A DNA stretch of 64,000 nt from Pseudorasbora parva (taxonomy: Eukaryota; Chordata; Actinopteri; Cypriniformes; Gobionidae), in contig NC_090173.1 in NCBI RefSeq assembly GCF_024679245.1, positions 7,188,428-7,252,427 on the forward strand, read 5' to 3'. Shown here piece by piece: positions 59,101-64,000 of the stretch; the stretch's first letter is position 1; every line of letters starts with the position of its first letter. A program made the position numbers and the translations under genes. The notes beneath the pieces are model-generated. The model worked only from the letters and a program-made list of their open reading frames with translations, did not search any database and was not told the origin of the DNA.

Positions 59101-62100
59101 ATGACTATATTATCCGACGAACAAAGTTGGGCTCGCACGTCTGAATGTAAGGAAGTGTGTGTGTTGGTGGAAGTGACGTATATGCCGTAAAGCAGTCGAA
59201 TTTTGTAGTTCTTTTTGTTCTCGGGTTACTACCCGAAACCCGAAGTTTAAAAGTACGATTAAAAACGATACAGACCCCATCAGGCTATGGCAGACGTGTC
59301 ATTCAACCTATTGTAAGTCGATTTATCATCAGAAGAGTCTTAAAAATATATTATGAAGGTTGAAAAGTTACCTAGTGCTGCTTTAATGAGCAGTAAATTA
59401 GGAGTTTGTTGAGGGAAAAGCCGTAGTTAATACAGTGAATGTGTTCCTCATACTAAAGTGTTACCATATATATATATTTTTTTTTTATCATAAAAGAGTT
59501 AATAGTCATGTGCCTCAACTAGTAAAGTAATAACATCATAATACTTTTGCAAATCATTATATCCATAGTAGGAAGAAAAAAAATACTATGGAAGTCAATG
59601 GCTCACGGTAACTGTTTGGTTACTGACATTCTTCAAAACATCGTCCCTTGTGTTCAGCCGAAGACAGAAATTCTTACAGGTTTGAACAACTTGAGGCTGA
59701 GTAAAGGCCCTTTTGCACTGGACGCGATTTTGCCGTGTTTTATTTTTTGCTCAGCTGTTTGTGTAATGAGCGCTTCCACACCGAACGCGAATGTGCTGAG
59801 GCGAAAAAACGACATTTTTCCCGTTCCGATGTCGATTTTTTTTTACTCTTGTGGTGACAAAAATGGCTTCCACCAATCACATACAAGGAAACAAAGGTGA
59901 CGAAATGTCCAGTTGATGTCACGAGTTATTCACTCAACATTAACCTTTGCCAGGTGTGGCGTTTCTCATGAGATTACAGCTGTAGTTCTAGTTAAAGCTG
60001 TGCACCTGCAGCTGAGTTTGCCCACAGACAAGCAATAACGTAACCTTTTATAAATTGTTGATTTTTTTTCTTAACATTGTGTCCGCGATTATGGAAAATG
60101 TTTACATTGTGACTCGACTGGAAACATCTGCTCAGATCGATTGGTTCCTGAAGTGTATGTTTGTCTCGTCAGATGCGCTGCCGTCTCTGGAGGAGATCCT
60201 CAAATTGTCCCACAGACTTTAGAAAGTAAGTGCAGAACCGGCCATGATGAAGTTTTAGCTCCTGTACAAGATTAGCATCCTCCCCTTCAGACTCTCTGCT
60301 CTTTAAGACTGGCTGCAGCCAAAACCTTCTTCTCGGTCTTTTAAATAAAATGAAAAGTTATTGTGTGTACAAAAATCAAAATAACGATATAATCCACCAA
60401 ATTCTTGACGTGAACTCGACGCATGCACAAGAATATGACGCAGCTCCGCCGTTCAAATCATAGCGAATACACGACCCGGAAGAGGAGCGCCGCTATCACG
60501 TGAGTTCACGAGACCAACACGGAAGACAATATATTGGCAGATAAAGTCATTATTTTGATTTTTTGTGGCACAAAAACTGTTCTCACCGCTTGGTACAATT
60601 ATTCTACAGCCGCTGTAGTGAGATGGACTTTGTGTCTTCGTCTTTAGTGCCTTTATGGGTCTTGTGAGTGGAAATGGACTGAATCCCAATGGAGGCCTTT
60701 CTGAAGCCTTTCTCAGCTTTCAACAAAAATATCTTCATTTGTGTTCAGAAGATGAACGAAGGTGTTACGGGTGTCCAACGACATGAGGGGGAGTAATTAA
60801 TGAAATCATTTTCAGTTTTGGGTGAACTAACCCTTTAAATGCTACTGTTCATCTCTGAGCTGCCACTGTAAATCATATATATATACATATATAAATAAAA
60901 TACACTGGGAATGTGTACAAGGTTTTTTAATCAAAGTTTTAAGTAAGGGTTTTCAAGTTTTTTAAGTAAAATCAAGAAAGTGTATTGCAATAAAAACATT
61001 TTCTCCCTAACCTTTTTCTGTTCCTGTCGCCTGAGAACTGAAAAACCGTGATTAAAAACCATTGAACCGTAGACCTGTATTGTTGCATCCCTAATTAACA
61101 CAATGGTTGAAGCCATGCTATTATTTAAAGGTCCCGTTCTTCGCGATTCCATCTTTCAAACTTTAGTTAGTGTGTAATGTTGCTGTTAGAGCTTAAATAA
61201 TACCTGTACAATTATAACGCTTAAAGTTCAATGCCAAGCGAGATATTTTATTTAACAGAAGTTCCCTTTCAAAGCCTACAGCGAGGGGCCGGTTTGGACT
61301 ACAGCCCTGCACTTCCTGCTGTGATGACGTCACTAGAACCGTTTGTTGACTAAAGCTCCGCCCACAAGAACAGGCAAAATAGGGGGCGTGGTCTCGTTGC
61401 TCTCCCACGTGGAGAAGAGCGCGCATTCAGCGCTTGCATCTACCCGTTATGGTAAGAGGCGGGACCTTTCCGGGGCAAAGTGCGCTAAGCTGCTGTCCAA
61501 TCACAACTCGGGAAGCGCTGGCCCAATCAGAACTCGTTACGTGTTTCTGAAGGAGGGACTTCATAGAACAAGGAAATCATCAGGCCGTTTGTAGGACAGA
61601 GGAAACAGCGCTGTACAGATAAGCAAATTGTGTGAAAAATACTGTGTTTTTTTACACGCGAAACATGAACTCATGTTATATTGCACACTGTAAACATAAT
61701 CAAAGCTTCGAAAACACGCGAAGAACGGGACCATTAATATAATGTTAGAATTAGTACAATATGACACATTTAACTAATTACACTTTAATAATTACTTAGT
61801 CACGTAGAGTCTTTATGTGTTGCCAATGCAGTAATCATTAATAAATGGTTTAGCTCTTCATGAGCCACACATTATTAGTTAAGCATGAATTAATGCTAAT
61901 AAGATCAAATAAGTGCCCAATTGCAATCCCCACCAGCGATAATATTGCGTATGGCCGTGAAGTACACTAGTATAATCTGGTGAATAGCCACGAGTAAAAC
62001 ACAAACCTTGTGTGCTGTCTTCAGAGTCCTGGAATAGAAACAAACCATCCATCAGATGCTTGGACATAAACATGAATCTTTTGTTTTCATTGATGTCTTG

Positions 62101-62105
62101 TGATT

Positions 62106-62190
<85 letters not shown>

Positions 62191-62260
62191 AACACACACA
62201 GGGTTGTTAATGATATTTTAATCATTACCCTAACCCAACCCCTATCCCTAAACCTACCCA

Positions 62261-62299
<39 letters not shown>

Positions 62300-62466
62300 A
62301 ACCTACTCATCCCAGAAAACGTGCAAAACAATAGATTTAAATACAATTTTGGCCGATTTATACGCCTTTTTTACTAGTGAGGATCAGTCAAATGTCCTCA
62401 CTAGTCATTTGTCATAATTTTTCACAATATAAGTTTGTGCCCTCACAACTATAGCCAAACAAGGTA

Positions 62467-62529
<63 letters not shown>

Positions 62530-62572
62530 CCTGATGACTGCTGTCTCCTGTCTTATGGCGACTGTCTTCCAT
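30644..62572 (-). CDS. tnrc6b: TNRC6B (GW182 family), 20 coding exons, 1542 aa
   Basis: Scaffold of microRNA silencing: N-terminal GW repeats bind Argonaute, and the C-terminal silencing region recruits PABP and the CCR4-NOT and PAN2-PAN3 deadenylases. Exons, 5' to 3': 62528-62572, 62007-62028, 57313-57603, 53198-55069, 52941-53111, 52660-52832, 51781-51855, 51550-51699, 50851-50982, 50651-50773, 50466-50570, 48666-48870, 46600-46737, 45932-46051, 44094-44228, 39962-40039, 39685-39882, 39539-39603, 34673-34812, 30644-31034. All borders are GT/AG, phases close and the total is 4629 nt. Landmarks: [20 protein letters not shown]; many WG/GW pairs in 53198-55069; [41 protein letters not shown]; a Gln tract at about 1024-1034; [20 protein letters not shown] from [20 protein letters not shown] to [10 protein letters not shown]; end GGGTDSL. 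It matches TNRC6B better than A or C in the RRM and the N-terminal PREVPPRF block. Human TNRC6B is about 1830 aa, so the GW region is shorter here. The start ATG is uncertain, and small exons could be missed between 57603 and 62007. Confidence 0.93.
31107..31132. repeat. (TTTA)n microsatellite
   Basis: Short TTTA run in the last intron of tnrc6b. Confidence 0.8.
31495..31628. mobile_element. foldback MITE, ~55-bp arms
   Basis: GGGATAATGTCCACCCAGCC at the left is mirrored at the right end (ending 31628). The arms extend through GGTTGTTAT and the CAGAATAAACCCCT / AGGGGTCTATTCTG pair. It has no coding content. Confidence 0.85.
31794..32122. mobile_element. rearranged second copy of the element at 11298-11820
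   Basis: The left part TAGCCTAGAAATCTAGACGC matches the left end at 11298. Downstream, the sequence is the reverse complement of the same element's inner half (AAAAGCTTAACTCCAAGTC) and returns to its left-end sequence inverted (CCTAGACGACACTTGCGGGC). It is therefore a foldback derivative with two left ends. Confidence 0.75.
32604..34140. repeat. 37-bp minisatellite, about 41 units
   Basis: The unit is GATTCGGTATTCGGTTTCGG followed by CAGAATCTTAACCAGTG. Most units are identical; variants include single-base changes, a 13-base truncated unit near 33208 and 33600, and extra GGTTTC. It lies in the last tnrc6b intron. The last units run into AATCTGGATTCGGTGCATCC, the terminus-like end of a transposon, so the array probably grew from a transposon end. 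Confidence 0.95.
34196..34668 (+). pseudogene. hAT transposase fragment with BED zinc finger
   Basis: The translation, in shifting frames, shows a BED-type finger: [15 protein letters not shown], then TVCMSCC, then [13 protein letters not shown]. After it comes [40 protein letters not shown] and ETKQK, typical of the N-terminal part of hAT transposases (ZBED-type). Homology stops a few bases from the tnrc6b exon at 34673. The catalytic domain is absent, so only the first quarter of a transposase remains. Confidence 0.85.
35076..35400. mobile_element. foldback element copy a (CTGCAAAAAATGCTCTTCTT type), partial
   Basis: Starts CTCTGCAAAAAATGCTCTTC and has the internal GGGTGAGAAA / TTTCTCATCCCA inverse pair. 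It is a member of the foldback family seen at 36031, 37620 and 39044. Confidence 0.7.
35681..35935. repeat. two hAT-like terminal fragments
   Basis: TAGTGTTGTCACGATACCAA (35681) and TAGGGTTGGGCATCGTTTGA (35873) both look like hAT ends, each without a visible partner. Confidence 0.45.
36031..37199. mobile_element. foldback element copy b, interrupted by a piggyBac-like element
   Basis: Left CACTGCAAAAAATGCTCTTC and right (inverse) ending TTTGCAGTG at 37199. The host sequence is broken at TTTTTGCTTAA and resumes TTAAAACTGTC. Confidence 0.8.
36195..36999. mobile_element. piggyBac-like non-autonomous element, TTAA duplication
   Basis: TTAA (36191-36194 and 37000-37003) flanks termini CCCTAAATGCATGAC and, reversed, CCCTTAAATGCATACC. 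It contains GGGTCGTTAGCGACCC palindromes, one a near copy of the terminal region. There is no transposase open frame. The uninterrupted host site is recovered exactly by removing one TTAA plus the element. Confidence 0.88.
37620..38072. mobile_element. foldback element copy c
   Basis: Full-length member: CACTGCAACAAATGCTCTTC at the left and GAAGAGCATTTTTTTGCAGT at the right. The inner arms GTGAGTTTTTGCGTAAAAC / GTTTTACGCAAAAACTCAC are perfect inverses. Confidence 0.85.
38216..38870. repeat. repeat with local tandem duplication
   Basis: GATCCTGCACACGGTGCAAT (38216) and GGTCCTGCACACTGTGCGAT (38345) begin two related ~90-base stretches that share CGAACATGATCGCCGCTGT. The region ends in ACAGTGTACACCGGC, resembling the inverse of the start, so it may be one transposon with an internally duplicated left end. 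Confidence 0.5.
39044..39463. mobile_element. foldback element copy d, right end truncated
   Basis: Same left terminus as copies b and c, with the right terminus cut inside GAAGAGCATTTT. It ends 76 bases from the tnrc6b exon 39539-39603 and so forms part of the donor-side intron. Confidence 0.8.
40393..43436. mobile_element. ~3 kb DNA transposon with AGGGTGCGTTCACACTTGT ends, nested hosts
   Basis: The left GGGTGCGTTCACACTTGTC and the right end, ending 43436 (inverse ACAAGTGTGAACGCACCC), are flanked by TA. Inside are an intact hAT-like element (40858-42268) and a second repeat beginning AAGTTCACACTGCAGGCAAA (about 42602). No transposase frame is recognised. Confidence 0.7.
40858..42268. mobile_element. 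non-autonomous hAT element, 1.41 kb, 8-bp duplication
   Basis: ATTAGTAT at 40850-40857 and 42269-42276 is a perfect 8-bp target duplication, the hAT length. Termini: TAGGGGTGTAAGAAAATATC and, reversed, TAGGGCTGTGTATTGCCAAG. The body shows cgatac/atcg-rich subterminal repeats and no transposase. Confidence 0.85.
43760..43915 (-). pseudogene. Tc1 transposase fragment (family 2)
   Basis: The minus strand encodes [20 protein letters not shown] then [11 protein letters not shown], matching part of the DNA-binding region of the family-2 copy at 44691-45732. It is an isolated ~150-bp piece with no terminal repeats. Confidence 0.85.
44691..45732 (-). mobile_element. Tc1/mariner element (family 2), both ends kept, internal deletion
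   Basis: Terminal repeats CGATCAGGCATAACATTATG (44699) and CATAATGTTATGCCTGATCA (45707). The element is about 1040 bp instead of the usual ~1.25 kb because the middle, between [11 protein letters not shown] and RVRV-like sequence, is lost, with a CA microsatellite at 45245-45262. It lies in a tnrc6b intron in the sense orientation of the gene. Confidence 0.9.
44719..45602 (-). pseudogene. Tc1 transposase pseudogene (family 2)
   Basis: Starts [20 protein letters not shown] (45602), with helix-turn-helix [17 protein letters not shown] frameshift follows near 45460, then [20 protein letters not shown], a gap, [17 protein letters not shown] and the catalytic end [13 protein letters not shown]. 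The middle deletion removes part of the catalytic core. Confidence 0.88.
46056..46129. repeat. (CA)n microsatellite at a tnrc6b acceptor
   Basis: The sense strand reads (TG)n then TTCAG and the exon 45932-46051. Confidence 0.95.
47283..48515. mobile_element. TTAA-target DNA element, 1233 bp
   Basis: TTAA at 47279-47282 and 48516-48519. Termini CCACTTCAGCTCTGCAGCAC and, reversed, CCACTTCAGCTCTGCACAAA. No transposase. It lies in a tnrc6b intron. Confidence 0.88.
48964..50372. mobile_element. non-autonomous hAT element, 1.41 kb, 8-bp duplication
   Basis: CTTTATAG at 48956-48963 and 50373-50380 is a perfect 8-bp duplication. Termini CAGAGGTGGACAAAGTAC and, reversed, CAGGCATGGAGAGTATC. The arms contain many AAGTAAAAGTAC repeats. 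A (TG)n tract (49504-49566) and an ATCGGC-rich hAT-like patch (about 50090-50175) are inside. Confidence 0.9.
49504..49566. repeat. (TG)n microsatellite
   Basis: About 30 TG units inside the hAT element. Confidence 0.95.
50523..50551 (-). repeat. tnrc6b: CAA/CAG tract coding poly-Gln in tnrc6b
   Basis: The sense strand has five CAA, three CAG and mixed CAA/CAG codons, giving ten consecutive Gln in the exon 50466-50570. It corresponds to the trinucleotide-repeat region after which TNRC6 genes were named. Confidence 0.9.
51926..52606. mobile_element. hAT-like element (GGGCTGTCAATCG ends)
   Basis: The right end, reversed, reads TAGGGCTGTCAATCGATTCA. The left begins GCTGTCAAAATGAACATGTT, both typical of one abundant fish hAT-like family. 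It lies in the tnrc6b intron between 51855 and 52660. No clean duplication is visible and the left end is decayed. Confidence 0.65.
53198..55069 (-). CDS. tnrc6b: tnrc6b large GW-repeat exon (Argonaute-binding region)
   Basis: A 1872-nt exon encoding residues about 120-743. The sense acceptor TCTTTCAG precedes it, and a GTATGAAG donor follows. It carries over fifteen Trp-Gly or Gly-Trp pairs in a Ser/Gly/Asn/Gln-rich, low-complexity background. Examples are [17 protein letters not shown], the conserved Argonaute-hook neighbourhood, whose preceding residues [11 protein letters not shown] match the vertebrate family. The ATG at 55103 that opens the longest frame lies in the intron and is not the start. 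Confidence 0.95.
55437..55690 (-). mobile_element. tRNA-like SINE-type dispersed repeat
   Basis: Contains TGGACTGCATTTATATAGCG and CAAAGCGCTTTACATTTTGC, and a reversed B-box-like GGGGATCGAACC. These blocks are characteristic of a repeat found throughout teleost genomes. It is about 250 bp in a tnrc6b intron. Confidence 0.65.
55700..57090. other. tnrc6b intron sequence
   Basis: Holds (TG)n at about 56124-56157 and, at 56707-56860, a repeat starting GCAGTGGTTCTCAGACACG, whose CAGTGGTTCTCA end is the Charlie/MER5-type hAT terminus. No exon seen. Confidence 0.55.
57980..59382. mobile_element. TTAA-target DNA element, 1403 bp, nested
   Basis: TTAA at 57976-57979 and 59383-59386. Termini AGCAACACTTGGCAACTTTT and, reversed, AGCAGCACTAGGTAACTTTT. 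There is no transposase. The short open frames at 58903-59190 show no motif. Confidence 0.85.
58128..58282. mobile_element. small GC-rich element nested in the TTAA element
   Basis: TAGTGATGCGCGGGTCG at the left and CCGCGGGTCGGTGCAGCACTAAC at the right (inverse with mismatches). CpG-dense body (GGTCGCGGGTGCGCGGCGGG). It resembles a short hAT-like MITE. Confidence 0.6.
59618..60845. repeat. old dispersed repeats in the tnrc6b intron
   Basis: Near 59630-59710 and 60725-60840 are two pieces of the abundant fish repeat that reads TTGTGTTCAGAAGATGAACG and ends GGGTGAACTAACCCTTTAA. A minimal version of the same end is at about 46400-46425. Between them lies AAAGGCCCTTTTGCACTGG, another element start. 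No supported tnrc6b exon. Confidence 0.55.
61129..61733. mobile_element. TTAA-target DNA element, 605 bp
   Basis: TTAA at 61125-61128 and 61734-61737. Termini AGGTCCCGTTCTTCGCG and, reversed, TGGTCCCGTTCTTCGCGTG. No transposase. Confidence 0.85.
62108..62189. repeat. (CA)n microsatellite
   Basis: Interrupted CA tract 80 bases upstream, in the sense direction, of the 22-nt tnrc6b exon; a second CA run is at 62262-62296. Confidence 0.92.
62465..62527. repeat. (CA)n forming the donor of the first tnrc6b coding exon
   Basis: The sense strand reads GAG then GTGTGTGTGTG: the 5' splice site of the exon 62528-62595 is itself the beginning of the (GT)n run. Confidence 0.9.
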
Positions 62573-62605
62573 GAACTGCTGCTCCCTTCCTGTTCCTGTG
62601 AACGA

Positions 62606-62606
<1 letters not shown>

Positions 62607-62683
<77 letters not shown>
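62607..62683. repeat. (CA)n upstream of the first tnrc6b coding exon
   Basis: The sense strand has (TG)n, GATCGTTCACAG and the exon. Confidence 0.95.
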
Positions 62684-62686
<3 letters not shown>

Positions 62687-63628
62687 AATTGTGTTAATGT
62701 TGTATAATGTTTTATACAGCGTGCTTTATATCCTGTATTTATGGCATGCAAGTTGTAAAAAAGCTGCACCTTTAGCAATAATGTCCACCAGCCCAGTGAT
62801 ACAGCAGAAAAGAGTTTATTCTATTGTTTTCATAAAAATAATACATTTAATAACAAAATGTCCTCCTTAAACACTATGCACAACATTGCATTGATTGCAT
62901 AGCCAGCCCACAGAATGGTCAATGCTTTTTTTCCCCTTGAAACGTTTTTCTAACATTTTTTTTTACGTTACTACTTTCATAATTCCAAATAAACATTATC
63001 ATAATGTTTGCAAAAAGATGTATATACAAAATAAACGTTTTAAAACATTCAATAGGGGCATTTTGAAAGTTTAGTAACGTTTTCATAACTTAATGCAAAC
63101 GTTAGCAAAACATGTTTGCTAGCCGGGTGCACAAATAAAAACACGGTACTGAATGATGATGACCATACTATGATATTAGTTATTTAATGCACTTTAAAGA
63201 CCGAAGCACATCTTCAGAGGAACTATGATCACTCTGAATCATTTGTAAAGGTTTACATAGCGATGTTTTATTCATCTGCCTGCATAAACTTACCAAGCTA
63301 ACGTGCTAATCATGGCGCATTTACACAGAGACATTCAACCGCACAATAATGGTTTAATAGCACTTAAAGCTGGCGTTATAGTGTTACTTGTATCCATTCG
63401 TGTCACATAAGTTGATAAACGGATCCTGTGCATTTAATTATTCAGTGGATTTCGATGAAAACATCAAAACTATGATACAGTACTTAACGTTAGAGATACC
63501 TTGGTAAAACAACAAAGACAGCCTTCAAACACTAATCTAATAGATTGTGTGACATGTATACACATGTGTGTTGATGCTAAGGTGAAATATGTTGCGTATG
63601 TTTGTACATGTTTGGGTTTGTTTTGCTC
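62684..63628. other. 5' intron of tnrc6b
   Basis: No exon or complete repeat recognised. Confidence 0.4.
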
Positions 63629-63630
63629 AC

Positions 63631-63680
63631 CTCAGTCAGTCCGGCCTGCAGCTGCGCATTGGACGCCGCGCCGATTAACA
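63631..63680 (-). other. tnrc6b: candidate 5' leader exon of tnrc6b
   Basis: A GC-richer patch with a strong donor (ACTGAG then GTGAGC at 63625-63630). It contains an ATG at about 63680 that opens MLIGAASNAQLQAGLTE, but joining it to the exon 62528-62595 gives the wrong phase for the rest of tnrc6b, and the in-phase frame has a TGA just before the donor. It is therefore likely untranslated if real. Confidence 0.35.
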
Positions 63681-63739
63681 TCCGGGTATTAGTTCGCATT
63701 GGCAGACCAGCAGAGGGCACTGTGACAGCCAGCCATTCG

Positions 63740-63766
<27 letters not shown>
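63740..63766. repeat. poly(T) run
   Basis: About 26 T residues. Confidence 0.95.
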
Positions 63767-63770
<4 letters not shown>

Positions 63771-63805
63771 AAACTATCAATGCACTGTTTTTATTTAAAT
63801 CTGCC

Positions 63806-63862
<57 letters not shown>
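63806..63862. repeat. (TTA)n microsatellite
   Basis: About nineteen TTA units. Confidence 0.95.
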
Positions 63863-64000
63863 GTTATATTTCATTGAATTGCCTAATTCCTACGTTTTTT
63901 TAATTTATATTAATTTGTATTTACATTCTTTATATTATTATATAAAGAACAATAACATATAATGTATCAATAAACAGTATATATAAAAAGATACAAATAT

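Larger units (their letters stand above)
57820..59465. mobile_element. outer element with GGTAACACTTTA ends, three-level nest
   Basis: GGTAACACTTTATTTTAGG at the left and TAAAGTGTTACC at the right. It is filled by the TTAA element 57980-59382, which in turn contains a third repeat at 58128-58282. Without insertions the outer element would be about 240 bp. Confidence 0.75.

Noticed and set aside
62225..62262. Telomere-like CCCTAA words
   Set aside because: Only a few irregular copies (CCCTAACCCAACCCCTATCC) between CA runs; no sustained TTAGGG array.
63577..63780. MLIGAASNAQLQAGLTE as the tnrc6b protein start
   Set aside because: Joining it at the observed donor puts the downstream exons out of frame with the conserved TNRC6B sequence.

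Overview
The window is a piece of a teleost fish nuclear genome. It is intron-rich and packed with Tc1, hAT-like, TTAA-target and foldback DNA transposons and long (CA)n tracts, and it carries three vertebrate genes. The density of DNA transposons and CA repeats and the GIMAP subtype suggest a cyprinid. That is inference; no species can be named from sequence alone.

All three supported protein-coding genes lie on the minus strand. (1) 8738-10378: a three-exon GIMAP/AIG1-family GTPase gene, 331 aa, with closed splice phases. (2) 15305-23145: tmem184b, eight coding exons, 398 aa, a multi-pass membrane protein, with a CpG-rich presumed promoter at about 24.0-24.3 kb. (3) 30644-62572: tnrc6b, a GW182/TNRC6 protein of the microRNA silencing complex, twenty coding exons, 1542 aa, with every junction in phase. 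Its first coding exon is the least certain part. The human orthologues of tmem184b and tnrc6b both lie on 22q13, so the order is consistent with conserved synteny.

Layout: 1-8.7 kb holds decayed transposons (a Tc1 copy split by a SINE, then a second Tc1 family split by another insertion). 8.7-10.4 kb is the GIMAP gene. 10.7-15 kb holds a CA repeat, nested terminal-inverted-repeat elements and a GAAA repeat. 15.3-24.3 kb is tmem184b, whose introns are full of CA/TG repeats that reach the splice sites. 24.4-30.6 kb holds duplicated blocks, a Tc1 fragment and a 1.6 kb A/T-rich tandem array with a 248-bp higher-order period. 30.6-63.7 kb is tnrc6b. Its introns carry a 37-bp minisatellite of about 1.5 kb next to a decayed hAT transposase fragment, a cluster of foldback elements, and several non-autonomous elements whose target-site duplications can still be read (TTAA and 8-bp types).

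No new enzymatic or defence system is evident. The most interesting signals are the near-universal UG/CA repeats at the splice sites of tmem184b, a shortened PABP-binding (PAM2) region in tnrc6b, hAT-derived sequence running up to a tnrc6b 5' splice site, and the well-preserved nested insertion histories. Family names for repeats are from recall of typical fish elements and could not be checked by search.
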